From contig CM082583.2 of NCBI GenBank assembly GCA_040954595.2, positions 1,550,001-1,614,000 on the forward strand: a stretch of DNA of 64,000 nt, given 5' to 3'. Position numbers and translations under genes: made by a program. How positions within the stretch are numbered: position 1 is the first letter of the stretch; each line of letters opens with the position of its first letter. This stretch comes from Balanoglossus misakiensis (taxonomy: Eukaryota; Hemichordata). The notes beneath the pieces are model-generated. The model was not told the DNA's origin. It searched no databases and worked only from the letters and a program-made list of their open reading frames with translations. This document shows, in pieces, positions 1 to 13,259 of this stretch.

Positions 1-293
1 TGTGCGAAGGTTTTATGAGCACATACTATTTTAAGTTTATATGTACTTTTATTCTGTAGTAATTTTTGTATTGTAATTTTGTAATTTTTCAAGACGATCA
101 GTTCATAGACATGACTCGATTTTTTTCAAATATTTTACTTCAATTTTGTTATATATATTGTACTCTTACATTTCAAAATCATACGGTACATCTTAATATA
201 TTCTAGGGGTGGAATTGAATGATTACCCTTGGTGTACTGCTCTTTAAGAGATTTGTGTCCAATGCGGGACGCATTGGTTTAAAAGGAGGGGAG
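1..293 (+). mobile_element. 3' end of LTR-retrotransposon internal region with polypurine tract
   Basis: No coding frame can be followed here, but bases 281-293 read AAAAGGAGGGGAG, a typical polypurine tract, and TGTTACG follows at once, the usual start of a Ty3/gypsy LTR. The stretch before it is AT-rich and fits the 3' tail of the element's internal region. The rest of the element lies left of the window. The call rests on the tract-plus-TGTTACG junction only, since no pol domain is visible. Confidence 0.45.
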
Positions 294-845
294 TGTTACG
301 ATCTGTATAAAGGTCAAATACGATTTCAAGGGTTAATTAATCCAGATCTCGGAAATGTCAATGTTTGATAGTATTTGATTTTATGTAGATAGGGAGAGCG
401 GGTGTTTACCTGACTGCTCTGATTGTCAATCATCACCGAACTGACTTTGTTATATAACACTTTATGTAAATTGGTACGTATAGAGTTGACTGATGTCCAA
501 TGAAATTGTAACACATTGTATTTGTGATATTTTACATTATTAACCACGCCTTGAGAAAAGTAATTATAAGAGAACCTTGTTTCCAAAGTTAGAAAAAAAG
601 AATAGTCTAACGGGAGATGGGAGTACCTCAGGCTACTGAGTTCGTTCCCTTCCTCATGTACTTTACTGGGCGTATTTGATGTACTGGAGTAGTTCTGGAC
701 AATAAATGAACGTGAATCAGATACGTGTCTCCGTGGATCACTGTTCTCGTCAGAGCCCGATACCTCATCGCTACATATTCCCCGATGCATGAACAATCAT
801 GAGAAACCAGCCGTAATACAGATGACGTTCAATGTCTCTGTCACA
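294..845 (+). mobile_element. gypsy-like LTR (3' LTR, end unclear)
   Basis: It begins TGTTACG directly after a polypurine tract and contains AATAAA near 701-706. A minus-strand open frame (796-326) has a recognisable counterpart at 42161-42442 on the plus strand, so this is a repeat and not a gene. Sequence similarity to the second copy spans roughly 545-825. The right end is lost where AT-rich satellite sequence begins near 846. No second LTR of this copy is in the window. Confidence 0.5.
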
Positions 846-1342
846 TTATTTATTTTGGAAAAAAGACAATTTTTCGAAAACAAGTCGAAAATGGTAATTT
901 TATCTTGGGTGATCTAATTCCAGGCTAACCAATAGGGCTAGAGGTCTGGTTTTAGTTGGACATGGCCCACTCTGGGGTCAACATTTTATGACCAAATTTT
1001 GGGTGACCTTGGATGACCTTTGATCTACTTTCCCATATCTCAGCATCCACAGCAGTTAGAGTCCTGGCTTTTGGGGGGCAGATGGAGCACATATGGAGTC
1101 TTACACAATACCTCATTAATTATGTGCATACCTAATTCTAGGCGAACCAATAGAGCTAGGTGTTTGGTTTTTGTTGGACCTAGACTTGTATGGGGTCCGA
1201 TTTTTTTGCCCAAATTTAGGGTGACCTCAGGTGACCTTTGACCTACTTTCCCATATCTTGCTATCCACAGTAGATACAGCCTTGGCATTTGCTGGTTACC
1301 CTGGGAACCGCTTGTGCCCCGCCAACGCTGCTTGCAGCTTTA
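846..1342 (+). repeat. Dispersed repeat with DR1 motif, inserted in AT-rich satellite sequence
   Basis: Bases ~850-913 match the start of the AT-rich half of the local tandem unit. They then switch to a dispersed family with two diverged submodules, each containing a GGCTAACCAATAGG or GGCGAACCAATAGA-like word and a TGACCT-rich word. A perfect DR1 motif TGACCTTTGACCT lies at 1232-1244. Other copies are at 26140-26590, 27310-27775 and (reverse) 16240-16690. The AT-rich unit restarts at 1343. Short open frames on both strands here are not genes. Confidence 0.75.
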
Positions 1343-4300
1343 ATTCTTATTTATTTTGTAAAAAAGACAATATTTCGAAAAAAAGTCGAAAATGATAATT
1401 TTGTCTTGGGTGATTCAAATTATACCGCCTTTTCTGAAATTTGCAGCACTTTTTACAAGAGAACGACACTTCATGCTCCATAATATTTCCGAAAATGAAG
1501 AAAAGAGTTAATTTTTTATGATTTTTTAAAAATTTACCATTTTTGTCAAAATATGGCCAAAATGGCTATTTTTTCTTGAATTCCGTCAATATCTCATCAT
1601 TTTTGGAGTGGTCGAAAGTTTTAACATACAATCAACATGTCAAATATTATCAGGGCACCAAATTCGAAGAACAAAGGTTTTTTTTTTTTTTTTTTTCTAA
1701 AAATGACATTTTCAAGGAAAATTTGGTAAAACGCAATTTTGTCTTCAGTGAGCCAAATTAGACGGTCTTTTGTGGAATTTGTATCGATATATACATACGA
1801 AGAGCATTCTATACTCCATCAGATTTCCGAAAATGTAGAAAACAGGTATTTTTGTAATTTTCAAAAATTTACCTTTTTGGTGCAAAAACGAATAAAACGC
1901 AATTTTGTATTAAATCAGCTCATTCAGAGTGCATTTTTTATAATCAGCACCATTTTTACATATAATGGAAATTTCATACATCATCAGATATCCAAATATG
2001 AAAAAATGATTTAGATTTTAGATGATTGTCCAAAATTAGCTGATATCTAATAAATGTAGTATTGAACCGTTCTGTTCCCCACCCCCCTACATTATATGCG
2101 GTACGCTGGTGTCAGCTTACCCGAGAGTACTGAAGGCCGTGCCCCCAACTAACGTCGGTGTTTGAAACGCCCTGGTTAAATTCGGTATTTCTCTATAAAT
2201 TGACAGGCAATAATACAGTCCTACCCGAACAAATGTCGAGTGTTGACCCGCTGTGACATTCCCTCTTCGGTTTGCCCGACTTAGCCAACGTCTTTGTACT
2301 AGAGTGTCGGGTCTTTTGCAGAGCAAGGCCGAAGGAAATCCGACTTGATCACCGTTGATAACTTACGCCAGTCTGTGTCATATAGAGCCGGTGCACCAGC
2401 CGAGTCACACCATAGGAAATCTGACTTGATCAACGTGGTCAATGTACGCCTGTTTCTGCTCTAGAGTGCCGGGGCTTCAGCTGAGCCAGGCCGTAGGAAA
2501 CCCGACGTGATTACCGTTGTTAACTTACGCCAGTCTGTGTCCTATATATAGTGCCGGGGCATCAGCCGTGCCAGGCCGAAGGAAATGTGAGTAGATCAAC
2601 GTGGTCTCTGTACGCGTGTTTCTGCTCTAGAGTGCCAGGGCTTTAGCCAAGCCATGCCGTAGGAAATCTGACTTGATCAACGTTGCTAACGAACGCTAGT
2701 GTCTGTCATAGTGTGCCGGGGTTTTAGTCGAGCCAAGCCGTAGGAGATCAGACTTGATCAACGTGGTCTCTGTACGCGTGTTTCTGCTCTAGAGAGCCGG
2801 GGCTTTATCCAAGCCCTGCCGTAGAAAATCTGACTTGATCACCGTTGCTAACGTACGCTAGTGTCTGTCATATTGTGACGGAGATTTAGCCGAGCCAGGC
2901 CGTAGAAAAATCGACTTGTTCAATGTTACCAGTGTGCAACTGTTTCTGCTATAGAGTGTCAGGGTTTTAGCCGACTTATGCCGTAGGAAGTCTGAGTTGA
3001 TGAACGGGAATTCAATGTTAGAAAACCCGTGTGGAAAGTATCTCTACCCGTTTGAAACTAAGAAAAGAATTTATTTTTATTTATTTTGTAAAAAAGACAA
3101 TTTTTCGAAAAAAAGTCGAAAATGGTAATTTTGTCTTGGGTGATTCAAATTATACCGCCTTTTCTGGAATTTGCAGCACGTTTTACAAGAGAACGACACT
3201 TCACGCTCCATAATATTTCCGAAAATGAAGAAAAGAGTTAATTGTTTAAGATTTTTTTAAAATTTACCATTTTTGTCAAAATATGGCCAAAATGGCTATT
3301 TTTTCTTGAATTCCGTCAATATCTCTGCATTTTTGGAGTGGTCGAAAGTTTTAACATACAATCAACATGTCATATATGATCAGGGCACCAAATTCGAAGA
3401 ACAAAGGTTTTTTTATTTTTTTTCTAAAAATGACATTTTCAAGGAAAATTTGGTAAAACGCAATTTTGTCTGCAGTGAGCCAAATTAGACGGTCTTTTGT
3501 GGAATTTGTATCGATATATACATACGAAGAGCATTCTATACTCCATCAGATTTCCGAAAATGTAGAAAACAGGTATTTTTTGTAATTTTCAAAAATTTAC
3601 CATTTTGACCAAATTGTGGCTAAAATTGTTATTTTCGTGTTGAATGCCGCCAGTGTCACTGCTTTTAAAAGTCATAAAAACTTTTAACATACAAGCAATT
3701 GTTTATATATGATCAGGTCACCGAATTAAAAAAATAAAGAATGTTTTGCCTAAAAATGACCTTTTTGGTGCAAAAACGAATAAAACGCAATTTTGTATTA
3801 AATCAGCTCATTCAGAGTGCATTTTTTATAATCAGCACCATTTTTACATATAATGGAAATTTCATACATCATCAGATAGCCAAATATGAAAAAATGATTT
3901 AGATTTTAGATGATTGCCCAAAATTAGCTGATATCTAATAAATGTAGTATTGAACCGTTCTGTCCCCCCCCCCCTCTACATTATATGCGGTACGCCGATG
4001 TCAGCTTACCCGGCAGTACTGCAGGCCGTGCCCCCAACTAACGTCGGTGTTTGAAACGCCCTGGTTAAATCGGGCTCTCTCTATAAATTGACAGGCAATA
4101 ATGCAGTCCTACCCGAACAAATGTCGAGTGTTGACCCGCTGTGACTTTCCCTCTTCGGTTTGCCCGACTTAGCCAACGTCTTTGTACTAGAGTGTCGGGT
4201 CTTTTGCAGAGCCAGGCCGAAGGAAATCCGACTTGATCACCGTTGCTAACGAACGCTAGTGTCTGTCATGGTGTGCCGGGGTTTTAGTCGAGCCAGGCCG

Positions 4301-7300
4301 TAGGAAATCCGACGTAATCACCGTTCATAACTTACGCCAGTCTGTGTCATATAGAGCCGGTGCACCAGCCGAGTCACACCATAGGAAATCTGACTTGATC
4401 AACGTGGTCAATGTACGCCTGTTTCTGCTCTAGAGTGCCGGGGCTTCAGCTGAGCCAGGCCGTAGGAAACCCGACGTGATTACCGTTGTTAACTTACGCC
4501 AGTCTGTGTCCTATATATAGTGCCGGGGCATCAGCCGTGCCAGGCCGAAGGAAATGTGAGTAGATTAACGTGGTCTCTGTACGCGTGTTTCTGCTCTAGA
4601 GTGCCAGGGTTTTAGCCAAGCCAAGCCGTAGGAAATCTGACTTGATCAACGTTGCTAACGAACGCTAGTGTCTGTCATAGTGTGCCGGGGTTTTAGTCGA
4701 GCCAAGCCGTAGGAGATCAGACTTGATCAACGTGGTCTCTGTACGCGTGTTTCTGCTCTAGAGAGCCGGTGCTTTATCCAAGCCATGCCGTAGAAAATCT
4801 GACTTGATCACCGTTGCTAACGTACGCTAGTGTCTGTCATATTGTGACGGAGATTTAGCCGAGCCATGCCGTAGAAAAATCGACTTGTTCAACGTTATCA
4901 GTGTGCAACTGTTTCTGCTCTAGAGTGTCAGGGTTTTAGCCGACGTATGCTGTAGGAAATCTGAGTTGATGAACGGGAATTCAATGTTAGAAAACCCGTG
5001 TGGAAAGTATCTCTACCCGTTTGAAACTAAGAAAAGAATTTATTCTTATTTATTTTGTAAAAAAGACAATTTTTCGAAAAAAATGCGAAAATGCTTATTT
5101 TGTCTTAGGTGATTCAAATTATACCGCCTTTTCTGGAATTTGCAGCACTTTTTACAAGAGAACGACACTTCATGCTCCATTATATTTCCGAAAATGAAGA
5201 AAAGAGTTAATTTTTTTATGATTTTTTAAAAATTTACCATTTTTGTCAAAATATGGCCAAAATGGCTATTTTTTCTTGAATTCCGTCAATATCTCTACAT
5301 TTTTGGAGTGGTCGAAAGTTTTAACATACAATCAACATGTCATATATGATCAGGGCACCAAATTCGAAGAACAAGGGTTTTTTTAGTTTTTTTTTCTAAA
5401 AATGACATTTTGAAGGAAAATTTGGTAAAACGCAATTTTGTCTGCAGTGAGCCAAATTAGACGGTCTTTTGTAGAATTTGTATCGATATATACATACGAA
5501 GAGCATTCAATACTCCATCAGATTTCCGAATATGTAGAAAACAGGTATTTTTTGTAATTTTCAAAAATTTACCATTTCGACCAAATTGTGGCTAAAATTG
5601 ATATTTTCGTGTTGAATGCCGCCAGTGTCACTGCTTTTAAAAGTCATAAAACTTTTAACATACAAACAATTCTTTATATATGATCAGGTCACCGAATTAA
5701 AAAAAATAAAGAATGTTTTGCCTAAAAATGACCTTTTTGGTGCAAAAACGAATAAAACGCAATTTTGTATTAAATCAGCTCATTCAGAGTGCATTTTTTA
5801 TAATCAGCACCATTTTTACATATAATGGAAATTTCATACATCATCAGATATCCAAATATGAAAAAATGATTTAGATTTTAGATGATTGTCCAAAATTAGC
5901 TGATATCTAATAAATGTAGTATTGAACCGTTCTGTTTCCCCCCCCCCCCCTACATTATATGCGGTACGCCGATGTCAGCTTACCCGGCAGTACTGCAGGC
6001 CGTGCCCCCAACTAACGTCGGTGTTTTAAACGCCCTGGTTAAATTCGGGCTTTCTCTATAAATTGACAGGCAATAATGCAGTCCTACCCGACAAAATGTC
6101 GAGTGTTGACCCGCTGTGACTTTCCCTCTTCGGTTTGCCCGACTTAGCCAACGTATTTGTACTAGTGTGTCGGGTCTTTTGCAGAGTCAGGCCGAAGGAA
6201 ATCCGACTTGATCACCGTTGCTAACGAACGCTAGTGTCTTTCATGGTGTGCCGGGGCTTCAGCTGAGCCAGGCCGTAGGAAACCCGACGTGATTACCGTT
6301 GTTAACTTACGCCAGTCTGTGTCGTATATATGGTGCCGGGGCATCAGCCGTGCCAGGCCGTAGGAAATGTGAGTAGATCAACGTGGTCTCTGTACGCGTG
6401 TTTCTGCTGTAGAGTGCCAGGGCTTTAGCCGAGCCATGCCGTAGGAAATCTGACTTGATCAACGTTGCTAACGAACGCTAGCGTCTGTCATAGTGTGCCG
6501 GGGTTTTAGTCGAGCCAGGCCGTAGGAAATCTGACTTGATCATCGTGGTCAATGTACGCGTGTTTCCGCTCTAAAGTGCCGGGGCTTCAGCTAAACCAGG
6601 CCGTAGGAAATCCGACGTAATCATCGTTGATAACTTACGCCAGTCTGCGTCATATAGAGCCGGTGCACCAGCCGTGCCATGGCGTAGAAAAATCCACTTG
6701 TTCAACGTTACCAGTGTGCAACTGTTTCTGCTCTAGAGTGTCAGGGTTTTAGCCGACTTATGCTGTAGGAAATCTGAGTTGATGAACGGGAATTCAATGT
6801 TAGAAAACCCGTGTGGAAAGTATCTCTACCCGTTTGAAACTAAGAAAAGAATGTATTCTTATTTATTTTGTAAAAAAGACAATTTTTCGAAAAAAAGTCG
6901 AAAATGGTTATTTTGTCTTGGTTGATTCAAATTATACCGCCTTTTCTGGAATTTGAAGCACTTTTTTCAAGAGAACGACACTTCCTGCTCCATAATATTT
7001 CCGAAAATGAAGAAAAGAGTTAATTTTTTATGATTTTTTAAAAATTTACCATTGTTGTCAAAATATGGCCGAAATGGCCATTTTTTCTTGAATTCCGTCA
7101 ATATCTCTGCATTTTTGGAGTGGTCGAAAATTTTAACATACAATCAACATGTCATATATGATCAGGGCACCAAATTCGAAGAACAAAGGTTTTTTTTATT
7201 GTTTTTTCTAAAAATGACATTTTCAAGGAAAATTTGGTAAAACGCAATTTTGTCTGCAGTGAGCCAAATTAGACGGTCTTTTGTAGAATTTGTATCGATA

Positions 7301-10300
7301 TATACATACGAAGAGCATTCTATACTCCATCAGATTTCCGAAAATGTAGAAAACAGGTATTTTTTGTAATTTTCAAAAAATTACCATTTCGACCAAATTG
7401 TGGCTAAAATTGTTATTTTCGTGTTGAATGCCGCCAGTGTCACTGCTTTTAAAAGTCATAAAAACTTTTAACATACAAGCAATTCTTTATATATGATCAG
7501 GTCACCGAATTAAAAAAAATAAAGAATGTTTTGCCTAAAAATGACCTGTTTGGTGCAAAAACGAATAAAACGCAATTTTGTATTAAATCAGTGCATTTTT
7601 TATAATCAGCACCATTTTTACATATAATGGAAATTTCATACATCATCAGATATCCAAATATGAAAAAATGATTTAGAATTTAGATGATTGTCCAAAATTA
7701 GCTGATATCTAATAAATGTAGTATTGAACCGTTCTGTTCCCCCCCCCCCCCCTTACATTATATGCGGTACGCCGATATCAGCTTACCCGGCAGTACTGCA
7801 GGCCGTGCCCCCAAATAACGTCGGTGTTTGAACGCCCTGGTTAAATTCGGGCTTTCTCTATAAATTGACAGGCAATAATGCAGTCCTACCCGAACAAACG
7901 TCGAGTGTTGACCCGCTGTGACTTTCCCTCTTAGGTTTGCCCGACTTAGCCAACATCTTTGTACTAGAGTGTCGGGTCTTTTGCAGAGCCAGGCCGAAGG
8001 AAATCCGACTTGATCACCGTTGCTAACGAACGCTAGTGTCTGGCATGGTGTGCCGGGGTTTTAGTCGAGCCAGACCGTAGGAGATCTGCCTTGATCATCG
8101 TGGTCAATGTACGCGTGTTTCCGCTCTAAAGTGCCGGGGCTTCAGCTAAACCAGGCCGTAGGAAATCCGACGTAATCACCGTTGATAACTTACGCCAGTC
8201 TGTGTCATATAGAGCCAGCCGAGTCACGCCGTAGGAAATCTGATCAACATGGTCAATGTAAGCCTGTTTCTGCTCTAGAGTGCCGGGGCTTCAGCTGGGC
8301 CAGGCCGTAGGAAACCCGACGTGATTACCGTTGTTAACTTACGCCAGTCTGTGTCCTATATATAGTGCCGGGGCATCAGCCGTGCCAGGCCGAAGAAATT
8401 GTGAGTAGATCAACGTGGTCTCTGTACGCGTGTTTCTGCTCTAGAGTGCCGGTGCTTCAGCCGAGTCAGGCCGTAGGAAATCTGACTTGATCAACGTTGC
8501 TAACGAACGCTAGTGTCTGTCATAGTGTGCCGGGGTTTTAGTCAAGCCAAGCCGTAGGATATCAGACTTGATCAACGTGGTCTCTGTACGCGTGTTTCTG
8601 CTCTAGAGTGCCGGGGCTTTATCCAAGCCATGCCGTAGAAAATCTGACTTGATCACCGTTGCTAACGTACGCTAGTGTCTGTCATATTGTGACGGAGATT
8701 TAGCCGAGCCAGGCCGTAGAAAAATCGACTTGTTCAACGTTACCAGTGTGCAACTGTTTCTGCTCTAGAGTGTCAGGGTTTTAGCCGACTTGTGCTGTAG
8801 GAAATCTGAGTTGATGAACGGGAATTCATTGTTAGAAAACCCGTGTGGAAAGTATCTCTACCCGTTTGAAACTAAGAAAAGAATTTATTCTTATTTATTT
8901 TGTAAAAAAGACAATTTTTCGAAAAAAAGTCGAAAATGGTAATTTTGTCTTGGGTGATTCAAATTATACCGCCTTTTCTGGAATTTGCAGCACTTTTTAC
9001 AAGAGAACGACACTTCATGGTCCATAATATTTCCGAAAATGAAGAAAAGAGTTAATTTTTTATGATTTTTTAAAAATTTACCATTTTTGTCAAAATATGG
9101 CCAAAATGGCTATTTTTTCTTGAATTCCGTCAATATCTCTACATTTTTGGAGTGGTCGAGTTTTAACATACAATCTACATGTCATATATGATCGGGGCAC
9201 CAAATTCGAAGAACAAAGGTTTTTTTATTTTTTTTTTCTAAAAATGACATTTTCAAGGAAAATTTGGTAAAACGCAATTTTGTCTGCAGTGAGCCAAATT
9301 AGACGGTCTTTTGTGGAATTTGTATCGATATATACATACGAAGAGCATTCTATACGCCATCAGATTTCCGAAAATGTAGAAAACAGGTATTTTTGTAATT
9401 TTCAAAAATTTACCATTTTGACCAAATTGTGGCTAAAATTGTTATTTTCGTGTTGAATGCCGCCAGTGTCACTGCTTTTAAAAGTCATAAAAACTTTTAA
9501 CATACAAGCAATTGTTTATATATGATCAGGTCACCGAATTAAAAAAAATAAAGAATGTTTTGCCTAAAAATGACCTTTTTGGTGCAAAAACGAATAAAAC
9601 GCAATTTTGTATTAAATCAGCTCATTCAGAGTGCATTTTTTATAATCAGCACCATTTTTACATATAATGGAAATTCATACATGATCAGATATCCAAATAT
9701 GAAAAAAGTGATTTAGATTTTAGATGATTGTCCAAAATTAGCTGATGTCTAATAAATGTAGTATTGAACCGTTCTGTCCCCCCCCCTACATTATATGCGG
9801 TACGCCGATGTCAGCTTACCCGGCAGTACTGCAGGCCGTGCCCCCAACTAACGTCGGTGTGTGAAACGCCCTGGTTAAATTCGGGCTTTCTCTATAAATT
9901 GACAGGCAATAATGCAGTCCTACCCGAACAAATGTCGAGTGTTGACCCGCTGTGACTTTCCCTCTTCGGTTTGCCCGACTTAGCCAACGTCTTTTTACTA
10001 GAGTGTCGGGTCTTTTGCAGAGCCAGGCCGAAGGAAATCCGACTTGATCACCGTTGCTAACGAACGCTAGTGTCTGTCATAGTGTGCCGGGGTTTTAGTC
10101 GAGCCAAGCCGTAAGAGATCAGACTTGATCAACGTGGTCTCTGTACGCGTGTTTCTGCTCTAGGGTGCCAGGGCTTTAGCCAAGCCATGCCGTAGGAAAT
10201 CTGACTTGATCAACGTTGCTAACGAACGCTAGTGTCTGTCATAGTGTGCCGGGGTTTTAGTCGAGCCAAGCCGTAAGAGATCAGACTTGATCAACGTGGT

Positions 10301-10419
10301 CTCTGTACGCGTGTTTCTGCTCTAGAGTGTCGGGGCTTTATCCAAGCCATGCCGTAGAAAATCTGACTTGATCACCGTTGCTAACGTACGCTAGTGTCTG
10401 TCATATTGTGACGGACATT
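1343..10419 (+). repeat. Tandem array of ~1.8-2.0 kb units (left segment)
   Basis: The junction word GTGGAAAGTATCTCTACCCG recurs at 3031, 5000, 6813 and 8845, giving unit lengths of 1969, 1813 and 2032 bp. Each unit has an AT-rich half (~900 bp, from TTATTTATTTTGTAAAAAAG to a C-run near CCCCCTACATTATATGCGG) and a GC-richer half of ~83-85 bp subrepeats. Length differences come mainly from loss or gain of whole subrepeats in the GC-richer half. The poly-C run varies between copies. Many 60-80 codon open frames recur with the unit and are shadows of the repeat. No protein-coding gene is supported. Confidence 0.9.
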
Positions 10420-10670
10420 AGAGAGATTAAGATAGCATACGTAGCGAGAACGTAACGTAGAACACCGATCGCGTTCCGTTTACGTTACGTGTTGTGAAAA
10501 AAGTGATTAAGACGGCAACGTGACCTTTGACACGTCATGACGCGAATCTTCGTAAAAATGTATCTAATTGGCGGTGACTTTTTTTATTATCCAATCATCG
10601 CTATCGTTACTGCATCGTTTTGTTGCGTCAAAGTTTGTAAACATTTGCCTTAGTAACCAGGAGATGATCG

Positions 10671-12643
10671 ATGGCGGCAGCTAGGAGAAGGTAAGTATCG
10701 TCTATATCAACGCATTTTATTGTATTTTTTGCAGCGAGGATAAACTTTTGGTGTAGTAGGGTCCTGTAGTATGAATGTAATGGAGAGAAGGCGGTCTGGC
10801 ATGAAAATAACACATTTGGAAGAAATAGGAAGCATACGTAGGTCGAATACGATGTAGTGATTTCCCATCTCAAAAATGTTCAATATCTTACTTTTATGTG
10901 ACTTTTTTCGAGTATCCATTTTCCCTGCAATGAGTGGTTGTGCTCTGTCCTCGACCTTTAATTCCAATGGAGTTTCTCAAGTTTATCCTCAGGATACGAC
11001 AGTAAATGCATACTATGTGTATAATTTTCTCGTACACTTACAGGCGTAGACGTGAAGAAATCACTGAGGCCCTTTTAATATGGGATGAAGAACAGGACGA
11101 CGTCGAGATGTTGTTGATCGACACGTTTGCGAATGGGCGAGATTTGAATAACGCTCCAGTTGATCTTGATTTATTTTCAGATGATGAGTGTTTCGAATTT
11201 TTCAGGTAGGCAAGAAAGATGTTGATGTATTATTCGTCATTGTTTACAAAAAACTTCATAGTTATTTCACTAAAAATACTATAAAAAAAAGAAAAGAAAT
11301 GGAATACTACACTTTTTAAATCTATTTTTCTTTCCAAAATTACAGATTTGCAAAGCAGGACCTGATCCGGTTACACGATGCACTCTCTCTTCCGGAAAAG
11401 ATAGTTGGTTACAATGGATCCACAGCAACAAGCATGGAGGCATTACTTATTCTACTGCGCCGACTCTCATATCCTAATCGCTGGTGTGATTTAGTACATT
11501 TCTTTCAAAGAGACGAGCCAGAATTGAGTATAATTTTCAATACGGTATGTGATTTTGTTGTTAATGTATCATTTTTTATATTTTTAATACATGTTATGTG
11601 TTCCTGCAAATTTTGTACTAAATAATCAGTACATAGTAATTTCTTATCAGTAGAATGACATATTTACACTCTGTATGCAAAAAGACAATCTAAAGAATGA
11701 CACTGGATCGAATAACAAATTGCCAGGACGTATGTATGTGTTGTTTAACACTAAGGTTAAATATGTGACTTCACAGACTTATTTCAAATCTGTTTGGGTG
11801 TGTTGTTTTATGCAGATTGCAGAACATATCCATAGAGAGTTTGGTCACCTCCTTACAAATCTAGACTTGGCGTGGATTGATCCAGTGGCATTTTCTGCTG
11901 CAATCATTAACAAGGGAGCCCCACTGGATAATTGTTGGGGATTTATTGATGGGACCGCCAGACCTATTTCCAGACCACGTCATGGCCAAAAAGTTGTGTT
12001 TTCTGGCCATAAAAGAACTCACTGTCTTAAATTTCAGGTAAGGAATATCCTTTTCTCTCTATCCAGGGAGTATTTGACTATTTGAACTGAATTCTGACCC
12101 AGTCTGTTTTGCATTATTCAAGGGTTGAATATTGATGGCTTCATTCATAACTGAAAGATATTGTCCTTTATTCCTTTGCAGTCGATTCAAACCCCCTGCG
12201 GACTTGTCGCCCATATGTTTGGGCCGATTGAGGGAAGTCGGCACGATGCATACATGCTGGCAGAGAGTGGAGTGCTACCAGGGTTAGAGCAGATCCAACA
12301 CAATGGTGTAGTGATGTGTGTATATGGCGATCCTGCATATCCTCTTCGGCCTGAGTTAATGGGACCATTTAAGGGGGCAAATTTAAATGAACAACAAAAG
12401 AATTTAAATAAAGCAATGTCTGAAGTTCGTACTTGTGTTGAATGGGGGTTTTGGAAAATAGTGTCTTTGTTTGCGTTTCTTGATTTTAAGAAAAATCAGA
12501 AGCTTTATTTACAACCGGTGGGGGGTTATTTTCTTGTTGCAACCATTTTATGTAATTGTCATACCTGTCTCTATGGCAGTGAAACAGGCATTTATTTTGA
12601 CCTGGAACCTCCTACTCTGGAAAATTACCTTGGTAACCATTGA
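10671..12643 (+). CDS. Harbinger (HARBI1-like) DDE transposase, five exons, intact
   Basis: Exons 10671-10690, 11044-11205, 11346-11544, 11816-12037 and 12182-12643 join in frame through GT-AG introns into 354 residues, close to HARBI1 length (~350). The start ATG begins MAAARR; the other nearby ATG (10663) stops at once. Residues ~60-127 match the N-terminal Harbinger region (RLHDALSLPEKIVGYNG, MEALLILLRRLSYPNRW). Three motifs supply the catalytic triad: GFIDGT (first Asp, ~residue 168), VYGDPAYP (second Asp, ~245) and CVEWGF (Glu, ~288), with the family's GPIEGSRHD word before the second. No stops or frameshifts are seen. The family cuts and pastes DNA in the nucleus together with a Myb-like partner, found here on the opposite strand. 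A poly(A) signal lies at 12681. Splicing is inferred. Confidence 0.88.
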
Positions 12644-12680
12644 AGCGTTGAAGTGTTTTGAAGTTGTGTTAGAGTTGAAT

Positions 12681-12686
12681 AATAAA
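12681..12686 (+). terminator. Poly(A) signal of the transposase gene
   Basis: AATAAA lies 38 bases after the transposase stop codon, in the short gap between the two convergent Harbinger genes. Confidence 0.6.
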
Positions 12687-12723
12687 GATTGACAATTTTA
12701 ATATCCTTTTTTAACTATGTTGT

Positions 12724-12729
12724 TTTATT
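12724..12729 (-). terminator. Poly(A) signal of the Myb-like gene
   Basis: AATAAA on the minus strand, downstream of the Myb-like stop codon at 13064. With the plus-strand signal at 12681 it makes the two transcripts end tail to tail, about 40 bp apart. Confidence 0.45.
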
Positions 12730-13063
12730 TGAGTTCTAACTCTCCCTTGTAGGACACTCATAAACAAAACACGATCTCATTCACTAAAGCACATTGAAGT
12801 AAATGAACAGTAAATTTTAATTTTTCATTGGACTTTTTCTAAAATTGTAGAAATTTACAACTGTACTGAATTAATACTATCAGGCAACATTGTTTATATG
12901 GTGGGTGATTAGAAAATTATTTTGTTAAAATTTAAATATACAACAAATTTCTGTTAAAACAACAATATTTTGGTAAAATTTAAATATACAACAAATTTCT
13001 ATTAAAACAACAATATTAAACTGTGAACAAAATTATAAACTGTTTCGAATAAAATACATGAAC
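12730..13063. other. AT-rich gap between Harbinger genes with a short direct repeat
   Basis: This is the 3' untranslated region of the minus-strand gene. It includes two copies of a ~53 bp AT-rich segment around 12925-13020 (shared word AAATTTAAATATACAAC). No coding sequence is visible. Confidence 0.5.
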
Positions 13064-13259
13064 TTAATTTCTTTTGGCAAGCTGCTCTAGCATTTTCATT
13101 TGGATTTCTAACTGTCTCTCCTGTAGGGCAATCCGTCTCTTCTCAACCTCCAGTGCATCCTGCTTATATTTAATTTCCGCCTCGTGCTTTTGTTGAAGGT
13201 ATGTGAATAGATCTGCCTTGGATGTTCAGTTGGCTTTTCGTCTTTTCTCTATATTAGAC

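Noticed and set aside
326-796. 156-residue minus frame as a gene
   Set aside because: It lies wholly in an LTR-like repeat. The second copy at 42161 breaks the frame.
3031-3213. Recurring 60-residue frame (MESISTRLKLRK...) in each 1.9 kb unit
   Set aside because: It has no ATG start (begins GTG), no domain and no sign of frame preservation beyond what copy identity gives.
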